From assembly GCF_037992945.1 (NCBI RefSeq), contig NZ_CP150304.1, positions 3,227,501 through 3,291,500 of the forward strand: a stretch of 64,000 nt of DNA, written 5' to 3'. The stretch comes from Peribacillus sp. FSL E2-0218 (lineage in GTDB: Bacteria; Bacillota; Bacilli; Bacillales; DSM-1321). Below the pieces are notes generated by a model that was not told the DNA's origin, made no database searches, and was given only the letters and a program-made list of their open reading frames with translations. A program made the position numbers and the translations under genes. The first letter of the stretch is position 1, and each line of letters starts with the position of its first letter. Shown here one piece after another: positions 26,792-36,152 of the stretch.

Positions 26792-28140
26792 GGTTCAATT
26801 CGCTCCTTAATATCTTTAATTTCACACTCAAGAGTGCCATCCTTTATGGAAACGGCTATCTTCTCCCCAATGGATACCTGCTGCGTGCTTTTCACGAGCG
26901 TCTCATCTCCAGTAAAAACCAACCCATAGCCCCGCTCCATGATTTTCAACGGGCTGAGGGCAGATAATGTGGCCGTCATATGGACGAATTGCTGCGATTT
27001 ATGCCGATAGATTGCTTCCATCGCCCGACGCAATTTTTTTTCATGCTGCTGCAATTCTTCCTGAGCATTTTTTACCGCTTGTTCAGGATGCTGCTTCTTA
27101 AGAATATCGTTCAACTGGTTTAGCCCATCCTTCTTTTTCAAGAAGTACCGGGTACTTGTCTTCAAAAGCCTGTCCTTCGTCCTGTCAAGCTGTTCAAGCT
27201 TTTGTTCATACATTTTATGAGGATAACGGAAAGCATAGGATCTCTCCAGCCTCGTCAATTTGGTGCGTTCAAAATTCACCGCCTCACGAATCGAACGGGT
27301 CAAGCGATTCTTTCGGTTCATCAGGCGTTCCAGTATTTCATTGAGATGCGGCACCGCTAGCTCTGCGGCACCGGTCGGTGTCGGCGCACGCATATCAGCG
27401 ACAAAGTCAGCAATCGTAAAATCAGTTTCGTGTCCGACAGCGGAAATGATCGGAATATCGGAATCATAGATCGATTCAGCCACGATTTCTTCATTGAAAG
27501 CCCATAGCTCCTCGATCGAACCGCCGCCCCTTCCGACTATGAGCACATCGCTCTCCGCCCTTGCATTAGCCATCGAGATCGCTTTTGCAATCGATTTAGC
27601 GGCATTATTCCCTTGGACAAGCGCAGGGTATACGATGATCTTCGCAATAGGGTACCTCCGCTTGATGGTCGTCAGGATATCCCGCAATGCAGCACCGGTC
27701 GGAGAGGTTATGACCCCTACCGATTTAGGGTACTGTGGAATCATTTTCTTATGTTCGGCCAAAAACAACCCTGCCGCTTCCAGCTTTTTCTTCAGCTGCT
27801 CATAAGCCAGATACAAATCGCCCACTCCGTCCGGGGCCATGCTTTTCACATAAAGCTGATACTGTCCGCTCGCTTCATATAATGAAATATCACCCTTTAC
27901 AAGTACCTTCATTCCATTTTCGGGCATGAATTTCATCCCCTTGGAATTAGCGGCAAACATAACGGAGAGGAGGCGGGCCTTTTCATCCTTGAGCGTAAAA
28001 TACATATGTCCGCTCGTATGTTGTTTAAAATTCGAAATTTCACCTTTTATGTACACATTTTGTAAATGGGGGTCGACGTCAAACTTCCTTTTAATGTACT
28101 TCGTTAATGCCGACACGCTCAAATATTGCTGGTTACTCAT
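26788..28140 (-). CDS. xseA: Exodeoxyribonuclease VII large subunit
   Basis: Catalytic subunit of exonuclease VII, 450 aa. An N-terminal OB fold (VYIKGEISNFKQHTSGHMYFTLKD) is followed by the nuclease domain with VITSPTGAALRDI, GRGGGSIEELWAFNEE and SAVGHETDFTIADFVAD, then a long coiled coil (about 300-400). Length and motif order are normal. First gene of the xseA-xseB-ispA operon, transcribed after the folD terminator. Confidence 0.96.
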   Translation of the reverse strand: MSNQQYLSVSALTKYIKRKFDVDPHLQNVYIKGEISNFKQHTSGHMYFTLKDEKARLLSVMFAANSKGMKFMPENGMKVLVKGDISLYEASGQYQLYVKSMAPDGVGDLYLAYEQLKKKLEAAGLFLAEHKKMIPQYPKSVGVITSPTGAALRDILTTIKRRYPIAKIIVYPALVQGNNAAKSIAKAISMANARAESDVLIVGRGGGSIEELWAFNEEIVAESIYDSDIPIISAVGHETDFTIADFVADMRAPTPTGAAELAVPHLNEILERLMNRKNRLTRSIREAVNFERTKLTRLERSYAFRYPHKMYEQKLEQLDRTKDRLLKTSTRYFLKKKDGLNQLNDILKKQHPEQAVKNAQEELQQHEKKLRRAMEAIYRHKSQQFVHMTATLSALSPLKIMERGYGLVFTGDETLVKSTQQVSIGEKIAVSIKDGTLECEIKDIKERIEP

Positions 28141-28231
28141 ATCATGTCTCCTTCCGACGGGAATCGGATATAAAGAAAGCTCACCTATAGGTTACACGTA
28201 ATACGTCATTAAAATTTATGAATGGAAAAAA

Positions 28232-28275
28232 GCGGTCTCCCGTTATTATAAAACAAGAGGTCCGCTTCTTTAAAT
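28232..28275 (-). terminator. Intrinsic terminator after folD
   Basis: The minus strand has AAGCGG plus CTC pairing with GAG plus CCGCTT across a loop rich in A and T, followed by TTTTTT. The stem has one bulge. Confidence 0.7.
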
Positions 28276-28290
28276 GTTTTAACGCTTTTT

Positions 28291-29166
28291 TCAGCTTTTT
28301 AATGCTGATTTTCTCTGTTCAAATGTTTTTTGAGCAGATTTGACCGTATTCTTCATAAGCATCGTAATCGTCATGGGACCGACGCCTTTAGGAACAGGGG
28401 TAATGTATGAAGCCTTGTTTTTCACTTCTTCAAACGCCACATCACCGCAAAGCTTTCCTTCATCATTCCTGTTCATCCCAACATCAATGACGACCGCACC
28501 TTCTTTAATATGATCACTTGTGATCGTATCCCTCTTACCGACAGCTGCCACGACCACATCGGCTTGCTTGGTGAAATACGCAAGATCCTTTGTCTTAGAA
28601 TGACAGTATGTAACGGTTGCGTTCGCATTTAAAAACAATTGTCCGGCTGGTTTCCCGACGATATTGCTTCTTCCGACAATGACCACATGCTTTCCTTCAA
28701 GCTCATAGCCGATATGCTCAAGCATCACCATAATCCCGTATGGCGTACAAGGTAAGAAAGCATCCTGACCAGTCATCATCCGCCCAATGTTAATCGGATG
28801 GAACCCATCCACATCCTTTTCCGGGGAAATCGCTTCGATGATCGCCTTTTCAGAAATATGCCCTGGCAATGGCAGCTGCACCAATATGCCATGGATGCTT
28901 TCATCCTGGTTCAGTTCATTGATGCTCTGCATTAATTCCTCCTGAGATAGATCTGCAGGCTTTTTGATCAAAACGGAATGCATCCCCACGTCTTCACAGG
29001 CTTTTTGCTTATTACGTACATAAGTCTGTGAGGCTTGGTTATCACCGACGAGAATGACAGCCAAACCCGGGACCATATCTTTTTCACGTAAATGTTGAAC
29101 TTCCTTGCTGATTTCCTGCCTAACTGCCTCTGCAATTTCTTTACCATTAATGATTTGAGCTGACAT
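28291..29166 (-). CDS. folD: Bifunctional methylenetetrahydrofolate dehydrogenase/cyclohydrolase
   Basis: Folate enzyme that converts 5,10-methylene-THF to 10-formyl-THF in two steps. The 291-aa protein shows the catalytic Tyr/Lys segment QTYVRNKQKACEDVG, QLPLPGHI, the NADP-binding VIVGRSNIVGKPAG and the C-terminal PVPKGVGPMT. It provides one-carbon units and is functionally linked to the glycine cleavage genes elsewhere in this window. The ATG has a weak ribosome site (GGGAGGAATATACACATG, long spacer). Confidence 0.96.
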   Translation of the reverse strand: MSAQIINGKEIAEAVRQEISKEVQHLREKDMVPGLAVILVGDNQASQTYVRNKQKACEDVGMHSVLIKKPADLSQEELMQSINELNQDESIHGILVQLPLPGHISEKAIIEAISPEKDVDGFHPINIGRMMTGQDAFLPCTPYGIMVMLEHIGYELEGKHVVIVGRSNIVGKPAGQLFLNANATVTYCHSKTKDLAYFTKQADVVVAAVGKRDTITSDHIKEGAVVIDVGMNRNDEGKLCGDVAFEEVKNKASYITPVPKGVGPMTITMLMKNTVKSAQKTFEQRKSALKS

Positions 29167-29236
29167 GTGTATATTCCTCCCAAGTTAATTTTTGCTAAAG
29201 AAATTGCCGGGAGATTCATGGCTTTAGACTGCAGCC

Positions 29237-29629
29237 TTAGCTGTCGCTTTTCACCTTCACTTTGGATAAAACGGCATTCACAAAGCTGCTTGATTGATCA
29301 TCACCGAATTTCTTAGCAATTTCAATAGCTTCATTCATTGCGACACTTACAGGCACATCTTCACTGTGAACCATTTCATAAATCGCGATTCGCAGTAAAT
29401 TCCGATCAATGTTCGCTAATCTTTCCAGCGTCCAGTTCTCTAAATTGTCCCTGATCATTCCATCAAGCTGTTCTCGATTTTCCGTAATCCCCATGACTAA
29501 TTTCTTGAAATATTCATCAGTAGGAGCGCCATCCAATACGCTTTCCATTGCTTCTTCGGCACCCGACTTGGCAATATCGATCTGATATAGTGCTTGAAGG
29601 GATTTTTCACGGGCTACTCTTCTTTTCAT
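29237..29629 (-). CDS. nusB: Transcription antitermination factor NusB
   Basis: 130-aa all-helical RNA-binding protein that, with NusE, binds boxA in rRNA leaders and supports antitermination. It begins MKRRVAREKSLQALYQIDI and has the family segments LLRIAIYEM and VAMNEAIEIAKKFG. It sits between yqhY and folD as in B. subtilis. A TATAAT lies at 29654-29659 on the minus strand just upstream, but the -35 is weak. Confidence 0.95.
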   Translation of the reverse strand: MKRRVAREKSLQALYQIDIAKSGAEEAMESVLDGAPTDEYFKKLVMGITENREQLDGMIRDNLENWTLERLANIDRNLLRIAIYEMVHSEDVPVSVAMNEAIEIAKKFGDDQSSSFVNAVLSKVKVKSDS

Positions 29630-29659
29630 AATCTTACTCCTTTAACATCTACTATTATA

Positions 29660-30026
29660 TATGAAAACGCCAGAACAAACGAACATTAAATAACTTTTTT
29701 TCAAAAACATTAAGATTTACAGCGTGTTTTTCCGTATTTCAGCTGCTTTTCACAAAATCAAAGGAGAAAAAGGCATAATCACCTTGATTAACCTATCATC
29801 CCCCGATCTTTTCCAGCAAGAAAACACGATTCAATCATTTGAATGTGCCAAAAAAAGTGCTTGCCTGGCTTTCATGCTCATATTTCACCTTTTACACAAT
29901 AACAGAAATCACCCTTGAATTAAAGGGAAACTTCCAGACACCGCCTTATTATGTTCATTTACCATAATATTATCAGTCCAGCCCGGATGAATAGCGATGC
30001 AATCATTGAGCCGGCATCCAAACAAA
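29660..30026. other. Intergenic region without recognised feature
   Basis: About 370 bases, AT-rich, between the nusB start and the yqhY terminator. A 64-codon frame at 29724-29918 has no ribosome site and no family character. I see no repeat or RNA element. Confidence 0.5.
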
Positions 30027-30027
30027 C

Positions 30028-30053
30028 AAAAACCCGGCTTTTTGCCGGGTTTC
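30028..30053 (-). terminator. Intrinsic terminator after yqhY
   Basis: AAACCCGGC pairs with GCCGGGTTT around TTTTT. The minus strand ends GGGTTTTTG. Confidence 0.88.
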
Positions 30054-30079
30054 TGCAGGTGTGAATCGAATGGTGCCAC

Positions 30080-30493
30080 TTACACTTCTTGTTCGTAATC
30101 CGCTTCTTGCTTCGCGTTTTCAAATGCTATGCCCACTACATGGATGTTCACTTCACCAGCATCGATGGCCGTCATGTTCAACAAGGCTTCACGAATGTTG
30201 TCTTGCACTTCTTGGGCAACTTTCGGAATTGAAACACCAAATTTCATGACGCAATAAAGTTCGACTTTGATCGATTCTCCCGTCAAGTCCACTTTAACAC
30301 CCTTACCGTGGTTCTTTTTACCAAGCTTTTCAACTACACCAGTAGCGAAATTACCGCGCATATGTGCAACACCTTCAACTTCCGATGCAGCAATGCCCGC
30401 AATTACCTCAATCACCTCAGGTGCAATCTCCACTTTGCCTAGTCCACTATTAAAATCATTCATTTCGAGTAATTGGCCTTCCATTTCACTCAT
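30080..30493 (-). CDS. yqhY: Asp23/Gls24 family protein YqhY
   Basis: 137-aa DUF322 protein with the typical core LGKVEIAPEVIEVIAGIAASEVEGV and a C-terminal NIHVVGIAF. It follows accC by 28 bases in what appears to be an accB-accC-yqhY operon. In B. subtilis loss of YqhY selects suppressors in acetyl-CoA carboxylase genes, so a modulating role on fatty-acid initiation is likely; its biochemical action is not known. Confidence 0.9.
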   Translation of the reverse strand: MSEMEGQLLEMNDFNSGLGKVEIAPEVIEVIAGIAASEVEGVAHMRGNFATGVVEKLGKKNHGKGVKVDLTGESIKVELYCVMKFGVSIPKVAQEVQDNIREALLNMTAIDAGEVNIHVVGIAFENAKQEADYEQEV

Positions 30494-30521
30494 TCAAAAG
30501 CACCTCCTGTCTTCCTTTACA

Positions 30522-31874
30522 TTATGAGTTCATTACATCATATATTTCAAGGAATTTGGTATTAAATTCTCCCGATACGAATTGTTCATGCTGAAGCAGC
30601 TTAATATGGAACGGAATGGTTGTGCTGATTCCTTCAATGACAAACTCACCTAAAGCGCGCTTCATTTTCTCGATCGCTTCTTCTCTTGTCGGTGCATGGA
30701 CAATCAATTTAGCAATCATGGAATCATAATATGGCGGTATCGAGTACCCTGGGTATGCTGCGGAGTCCACCCTTACTCCATACCCTCCTGGAGGTAAATA
30801 CATGTGTATTTTTCCAGCTGAAGGCATAAAATTCTTTTCTGGGTTTTCCGCATTGATCCGGCATTCGATGGACCAGCCGTTAAACGTTACATCCTCTTGT
30901 GAAAGGGATAGTTTATCACCTGAAGCGACTTTGATTTGTTCTTTGATCAAATCCACTCCTGTCACCATTTCCGTGACTGGGTGTTCAACCTGGATACGTG
31001 TATTCATTTCCATAAAGTAGTATTTTCTATTCACATAGTCATAAATAAATTCGACGGTACCGGCTCCTGAATAATTAACCGCAAGAGCCGCCGTAACTGC
31101 AGCCTGCCCCATTTCCGCACGTGTTTCACCATCCAGTGCCGGAGATGGAGTTTCTTCAACCAGCTTTTGCAAGCGTCGTTGAATGGAACAGTCACGCTCA
31201 CCTAAATGGATGGCATTGCCATGGTTATCGGCCATGACTTGAATTTCAACATGACGGAAATCCTCAATGAATTTTTCAATATAAACACCCGGATTGCCGA
31301 ATGCCGTCGCGGCTTCCTGTTGCGTGATGTTAATGCCCTTGATGAGATCTTCTTCGGTCCTTGCGACCCGGATCCCTTTACCGCCGCCGCCGGCAGTGGC
31401 TTTGATGATGACTGGGTAGCCCATTTCATTGGCAAGGGCCACTCCCTCATCGGTATCTTTGATGATGCCTTTGGAACCGGGAACGATCGGAACCCCAGCT
31501 TTTCGCATCGTTTCCCTTGCCACGTCCTTAGTTCCCATTTTATTGATCGCTTCAGGGCTAGGACCGATGAATATGATATTGCATTCACGGCAAAGCTCCG
31601 CAAAATTCGCATTTTCAGCAAGGAAACCATATCCAGGGTGAATCGCATCCGATCCCGTTTTCTTGGCCGTACTGATGATGTTCGTTGTATTTAAATAACT
31701 GTCTTTGGATAGTTTGGGACCGATGCAATAGGCTTCATCGGCAATTTGGACATGAAGGGCTTCTTTGTCAGCTTCCGAATAAACCGCTACAGTCTCAATC
31801 CCCAGCTCCTTGCATGCCCGGATGATTCGGACAGCAATTTCGCCTCGATTGGCAATTAATACCTTTTTAATCAT
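30522..31874 (-). CDS. accC: Acetyl-CoA carboxylase, biotin carboxylase subunit
   Basis: ATP-grasp enzyme of 450 aa that carboxylates the biotin on AccB, the first half of malonyl-CoA synthesis. It begins MIKKVLIANRGEIAVRIIRA and has the glycine-rich ATP lid GGGGKGIRV, the HLGERDCSIQRR segment, and the catalytic EMNTRIQVEHPVTE. It lies 14 bases after accB. Pyruvate or propionyl-CoA carboxylase is excluded by the lack of fused domains and by the accB partner. Confidence 0.97.
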   Translation of the reverse strand: MIKKVLIANRGEIAVRIIRACKELGIETVAVYSEADKEALHVQIADEAYCIGPKLSKDSYLNTTNIISTAKKTGSDAIHPGYGFLAENANFAELCRECNIIFIGPSPEAINKMGTKDVARETMRKAGVPIVPGSKGIIKDTDEGVALANEMGYPVIIKATAGGGGKGIRVARTEEDLIKGINITQQEAATAFGNPGVYIEKFIEDFRHVEIQVMADNHGNAIHLGERDCSIQRRLQKLVEETPSPALDGETRAEMGQAAVTAALAVNYSGAGTVEFIYDYVNRKYYFMEMNTRIQVEHPVTEMVTGVDLIKEQIKVASGDKLSLSQEDVTFNGWSIECRINAENPEKNFMPSAGKIHMYLPPGGYGVRVDSAAYPGYSIPPYYDSMIAKLIVHAPTREEAIEKMKRALGEFVIEGISTTIPFHIKLLQHEQFVSGEFNTKFLEIYDVMNS

Positions 31875-31888
31875 TTAGAAACAGCTCC

Positions 31889-32380
31889 TCATTCCGGCTT
31901 TACTAAAAATAATGGTTGACCATATTCTACAAGTTGTCCTTCTTTTACAAGGACTTCAACGACTTCACCGCTAACTTCGGCTTCGATTTCATTGAAGAGT
32001 TTCATCGCCTCGACGATGCAGACAATCGAATCCGTTGTCACTTTATCGCCCGCTTTTACGTAGGCCGGAGAATCCGGTGCAGGTGATTGGTAAAATGTCC
32101 CTACCATAGGAGATGTGATCTTATGTAAATTTTCCCGTTCAGAGACGGCAGGAGCCGGTGCTGCCGGTTCAACAGCTTTTACCGCCTCAGGAGCAGCGGC
32201 AGGCTTAACCTCGACAGCTGCATTGGCTTGAAGGGCGTCCAGAGAAATTGCCGGCTGGATGGCTGTAACCGTTTCAGTTTTCTTTAATTTAATTTTCGTT
32301 CCTTCATTTTCATAAACGAATTCACTTATATTGGATTGATCGACTAGCTTGATGATTTCACGAATTTCTTGCACTTTCAT
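31889..32380 (-). CDS. accB: Acetyl-CoA carboxylase biotin carboxyl carrier protein
   Basis: 163-aa carrier with an N-terminal helical region, an Ala/Pro-rich linker (about 55-85) and a C-terminal biotinyl domain whose EAMK motif places the biotinylated Lys at about residue 127. The ATG at 32380 is preferred to 32389 because AAGGGGTG lies six bases before it and the protein then starts MKVQEIREIIKL. First gene of accB-accC-yqhY. Confidence 0.96.
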   Translation of the reverse strand: MKVQEIREIIKLVDQSNISEFVYENEGTKIKLKKTETVTAIQPAISLDALQANAAVEVKPAAAPEAVKAVEPAAPAPAVSERENLHKITSPMVGTFYQSPAPDSPAYVKAGDKVTTDSIVCIVEAMKLFNEIEAEVSGEVVEVLVKEGQLVEYGQPLFLVKPE

Positions 32381-32389
32381 TTTGTGCAC

Positions 32390-32890
32390 CCCTTGTCTAA
32401 TTTAATATGAGTTTGTGAGGCAATAATATTTTATGTAACATCTTATACCCTCTTACCCTCAGCTTATCTCTATCTTGTCCAATTCTGCAAGATGAAGCCG
32501 GTCCTCCATCCGAAAGCGAATTCACGCTACCTGTTTTATAACAGAAATTTCACTTTCCCAAAATATTGTTTCCTGTAGAGAATTGAAAAGTTTATGACCA
32601 GCTTCTAACATCATACAATATTAGCTTATACAAATTCAATGATAGATTAGTTGCAAGTTGATATCCATACTTCCATTCTACACCTTTATTATAATATTGT
32701 GAATTCTTTACCCTTCATTTCCTTTGCATTTACCTGGATATTTCAGCGATTATCCTTCTGGAGTAACAGTTACTCCCCTTTATATTACTATTTTAGAAAA
32801 GTATATTCTTTATACCTGGTTGATTTCCCACTATCAAATGGCATAAAAAAGCTTTTCCTCTAAAATTTACTCCTGATGCACTAACGAGAA
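32390..32890. other. Intergenic region upstream of accB
   Basis: About 500 AT-rich bases between accB and the spoIIIAH terminator. It must hold the accB promoter, but I could not pick one convincing -35/-10 pair. A 70-codon plus-strand frame at 32651-32863 lacks a ribosome site and is treated as chance. Confidence 0.4.
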
Positions 32891-32895
32891 AAAGA

Positions 32896-32927
32896 CAAAA
32901 AAAAAATCCCTTTTTTTATAAAGGGAG
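32896..32927 (-). terminator. Intrinsic terminator after spoIIIAH
   Basis: TCCCTTT (32907-32913) pairs with AAAGGGA (32920-32926). On the minus strand nine or more T follow. It closes the spoIIIA operon. Confidence 0.85.
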
Positions 32928-32976
32928 ACCTTCAAACTAGAGCTGTTGTGTATCAGAGTTTCCTTCTGATTTGAGA

Positions 32977-33594
32977 TTATTTTTCAGGTTGGAAATCGAC
33001 CACTACATTTTGTGCATCGCTCACTTCTTTGCGGACCAGGCGGATAATGTTGTTGGCTTCTGTTTTTGTTTGTTTATCAGCCTTGACACTTACCTTAACA
33101 TCCGTACCATCGACGCGAACCAATGCAGCATTATAATCCATGGCCACAATTAAGTTTTCAATGATATTTTCTTTAACCTTCGTTTCACTTAATTGTTCGA
33201 TTTTAGCATACGCTTCGTCTCTTTCTTCAGCCGAAAGGTCTGTATTGCCCATCTTTTCTGTCAATTCTTCATTCAGCTTTGCGCGTTCATCCTCGATCTG
33301 CATCCTTAATGATTCGAATTCATCCCCTGATGCTATCGTTACAGATGAACCTTCTGCATTTTTGGACGATTCTTTATTCCCTTTGCTTTCACCTTTTGTG
33401 TCAGCTTTGTTGTCTGTTTTCATTTCCGTTTTGTTTTCTGCCTTATTTTCCGCCTTATTTTCCGCCTTTTCCGCTTGCTCCGTTGCCGTCATATCGGCAG
33501 CATTTTCTTCAGGAGCGGTTAAATAATAGACTGAAAGGACAACGACCAGACTTAGCATAGTCAATAACCAAACCGTTTGCTTTTTTAATAACAT
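32977..33594 (-). CDS. spoIIIAH: Stage III sporulation protein AH
   Basis: 205-aa mother-cell protein with one N-terminal membrane helix (about 8-26) and an extracytoplasmic C-terminal domain of the YscJ/FliF-like fold. In B. subtilis it zips to forespore SpoIIQ and joins the channel that feeds the forespore. Residues about 38-75 form a low-complexity Lys/Glu/Asn repeat (AEKAENKAENKAENK type), longer than I would expect for the core domain, and a likely flexible linker. Last gene of the operon. Confidence 0.95.
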   Translation of the reverse strand: MLLKKQTVWLLTMLSLVVVLSVYYLTAPEENAADMTATEQAEKAENKAENKAENKTEMKTDNKADTKGESKGNKESSKNAEGSSVTIASGDEFESLRMQIEDERAKLNEELTEKMGNTDLSAEERDEAYAKIEQLSETKVKENIIENLIVAMDYNAALVRVDGTDVKVSVKADKQTKTEANNIIRLVRKEVSDAQNVVVDFQPEK

Positions 33595-33608
33595 GATAAT
33601 TTTCCCCC

Positions 33609-34277
33609 TTATTTTTTAGGCATGACAGAAACCCTGTGACTCGGTACATCAAGTGATCGTGTGACAGCTTCGACGATCCACTTTTTGATTTGAATGTTTT
33701 CGGCTCCTTTAGCGACTACAAGGACTCCCCTTACAATAGGTTTCTTTGTTTCGGAAATGATCGGCCCTTCTTTTTCGCCGCTTTTGACTAAAACTAGTTG
33801 TTCATCCACCGATGTATCCTCGACCGTCCTTTTGCCGCCTTCCTGATCGGTTTCTTGCGTGACCTGCTTTTGGGTGACTTTATTTCTTTCATATACTTTT
33901 TTCTCGGATGCATCCACGTAGATTACGACTTTTACATCCTTGACTCCCGTTATCGATTCCAACGCTTCCTTCATTTCATTTTGAAGGTATATTTCATAAT
34001 CCTTCGTGTTCTTGAATTCGGATTGATTTTTCTGACCGAATGTTTCGACATCATCCTTTTCTTCTTGCTTGTTATTGAATACCGTCTTCACGTCGGATGT
34101 TTGTCCCGTCTGGTTGGTGGTCAACAGATTACCTGCCATCATGATCCCCGCTCCCAAAAGGACAACGATTAAAGCATAGACATACAGGGAAGGTTTTTTT
34201 TCCTTCGGCTCTTTTTGGTCAGGATCCTTATTCAATAGTTTTTGCAGCCAGGATAATGGACCTTTGTCTTTGTTCAA
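33609..34277 (-). CDS. spoIIIAG: Stage III sporulation protein AG
   Basis: 222-aa protein with one membrane helix (about 30-50) and an extracytoplasmic ring-building domain. In B. subtilis SpoIIIAG forms a large oligomeric ring in the A-Q complex. The segment EALESITGVKDVKVVIYVDASEKKVYERN and the later RGVLVVAKGAENIQIKKWIVEAV match the ring-building motif family. It lies 8 bases after spoIIIAF and 14 before spoIIIAH. Confidence 0.95.
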   Translation of the reverse strand: MNKDKGPLSWLQKLLNKDPDQKEPKEKKPSLYVYALIVVLLGAGIMMAGNLLTTNQTGQTSDVKTVFNNKQEEKDDVETFGQKNQSEFKNTKDYEIYLQNEMKEALESITGVKDVKVVIYVDASEKKVYERNKVTQKQVTQETDQEGGKRTVEDTSVDEQLVLVKSGEKEGPIISETKKPIVRGVLVVAKGAENIQIKKWIVEAVTRSLDVPSHRVSVMPKK

Positions 34278-34285
34278 TACTTAAG

Positions 34286-34897
34286 TCACTTCCTTTCCCC
34301 GGCGATTTCAATGATCTCTTTATCGACAGACCAACTTGTTGCCAGAAAACTTTTGACCGCATCCAGATTGGCATCGTTCGAAGGTGATGGCCTCTCTGCG
34401 TTAATATCGATTTTTGCAACAGCCTCTATCGAAGTGTCTTCTTTCCCTTCTGCCTTTTCCAAAGAAATGTTGATATTTTGCAAATCTTCCACGCTTGGTT
34501 TTTCCTCATTCTTGACGGCAACATCAATCGCACTGATCTTCATGTTATAATCCTTCATCAGCTCCTCTTCCACATCTGCCTTTAAGTCAACAGCCATTTG
34601 TTTTAAAATATATGCACCCTGGGTAGCTTGTATTTCTTTTTTCTTCATTTCTGTCAAATTTCCCAAATCTTTTTTTTTCTGATTTTCAAATTCGCTCGTC
34701 GCGGCAGATAATATTTCATCGAAATCCTTATTGAATAACCCCAATATAGGAGTGATGATGATCGCAATCAATAAAAGTCCGATGACCATTTTGGCATATT
34801 TCTGCAAGGCTGAATTGGGAAGGAGCATATCGATTACTGTGGCAAGCAAAACGAACACAATGATATTGGATACCCAGCCAGCTAAAAAACTCACCAA
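34286..34897 (-). CDS. spoIIIAF: Stage III sporulation protein AF
   Basis: 203-aa protein with two N-terminal membrane helices (about 8-24 and 36-52) and a soluble C-terminal ring-building-like domain. It is a component of the mother-cell SpoIIIA complex. Sequence features are IGLLLIAIIITPILGLFN and a charged coiled stretch after residue 70. Position between AE and AG is the standard one. Confidence 0.95.
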   Translation of the reverse strand: MVSFLAGWVSNIIVFVLLATVIDMLLPNSALQKYAKMVIGLLLIAIIITPILGLFNKDFDEILSAATSEFENQKKKDLGNLTEMKKKEIQATQGAYILKQMAVDLKADVEEELMKDYNMKISAIDVAVKNEEKPSVEDLQNINISLEKAEGKEDTSIEAVAKIDINAERPSPSNDANLDAVKSFLATSWSVDKEIIEIAGERK

Positions 34898-34910
34898 GCC
34901 CTCCTCCTTT

Positions 34911-36119
34911 CTAACGAACCATCAGTGTAATGTTTCCAGAGGCAATAATTACGGTGATACTTAAAAAGAACATGAGTGATACGATCGCCAAGGCGGCAAA
35001 AATATAAATCATGCTTTTACTGATGATGTCGAGGCATTTTATTACCGGACCGCCGCCAAGCGGCTGCAAAAGACTGGCTGCCAGTTTATAGACAAAAGAA
35101 ATCATCAGGATTTTTATCGCTGGAAAGGTCGTGATGAGCAGCAATATGATGACGCCCGATAAGCCCACCGTATTTTTCAGAAGGACGGAGGCACTGATGA
35201 CCGTATCCGTTGCATCAGTGAACATGCGCCCGATTACTGGTATGAAGTTACCTGTCACGAATTTGGCCGTTCTGATCGTAACCCCGTCCGCTACAGCGGA
35301 GGATGCCCCTTGAACGGAAATGACGCCAAGGAATATGGTCATGAACGCTCCAAGGATGCCGATGGCAAAGTTACGGAGAAGCTGGGCGAGCTGTGTTACT
35401 TTGTAATGTTCGGTCAGCGTGCTGACGATGCTCAAAATCGCTGCAAAGAATAATAAGGGGAGAACGATGAATTGCACCAGGATGCCGCTTGTGTTCATTA
35501 AAAACATTAAGACCGGATGAAAGAAGGCCGCTGATATAAGCCCGCCTGACGCAGCTATCAAAGCCAAAAGAAGCGGGATGAGCGCCATCAAAAAGGAAAT
35601 CATCAAATCTATCGTGTCTTTTGTATATTCGATCGCGACATGGAAACTGTTGAGCGCCAGAATGATAAGCACCATATAAACGATTGCATAAGCGACCTTA
35701 CTCACGGAACTTTGCTCGAACGCATTCTGCAAATTCTGCAAAAACATGCTGAAAACAGTTAACAGGATAAGAGAGCCCAGCAGCTTGCCGTTGACGAGCA
35801 GCTCATGAAAAACGAATTTTGTGATGCCCTTCAGCCACTGGTCAAAGGAGAATTTCTTATCCCCGCTTACAAAATCCATGAAACTCCCTTTCTGGCTTTC
35901 CGGTAAGAATCCGCCATATTCCGTGACAATGTCATCCCAATATTGTTTAAGCTCATCAACCCCCAGTCTTTCTATTTGGGCTTGTACCAGTTCGGACTGC
36001 ATGATCGGCTCTTGAACGCTTTCTGTATTTTCAGGATTTTCGGCAGCTTGTCCAATAGATGTATGCAAAAAAAAGAGTAAAATGAATAGGATCGATAAGT
36101 AAGGCATCCGCTGCTTCAT
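34911..36119 (-). CDS. spoIIIAE: Stage III sporulation protein AE
   Basis: 402-aa polytopic membrane protein with an N-terminal signal-like helix (about 5-24) and at least seven further hydrophobic segments from about residue 108 onward. It is a core membrane component of the SpoIIIA channel. Conserved parts include FHPVLMFLMNTSGILVQFIVLPL, VTGNFIPVIGRMFTDATDTV and KLAASLLQPLGGGPV. It lies 33 bases after spoIIIAD. Confidence 0.95.
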   Translation of the reverse strand: MKQRMPYLSILFILLFFLHTSIGQAAENPENTESVQEPIMQSELVQAQIERLGVDELKQYWDDIVTEYGGFLPESQKGSFMDFVSGDKKFSFDQWLKGITKFVFHELLVNGKLLGSLILLTVFSMFLQNLQNAFEQSSVSKVAYAIVYMVLIILALNSFHVAIEYTKDTIDLMISFLMALIPLLLALIAASGGLISAAFFHPVLMFLMNTSGILVQFIVLPLLFFAAILSIVSTLTEHYKVTQLAQLLRNFAIGILGAFMTIFLGVISVQGASSAVADGVTIRTAKFVTGNFIPVIGRMFTDATDTVISASVLLKNTVGLSGVIILLLITTFPAIKILMISFVYKLAASLLQPLGGGPVIKCLDIISKSMIYIFAALAIVSLMFFLSITVIIASGNITLMVR

Positions 36120-36152
36120 ACATTCACCTCATTGACTAGTAGGAATCATCCA

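Noticed and set aside
29724..29918. 64-codon plus-strand frame between nusB and yqhY
   Set aside because: No ribosome site, no family character, and located in AT-rich DNA between two minus-strand genes.
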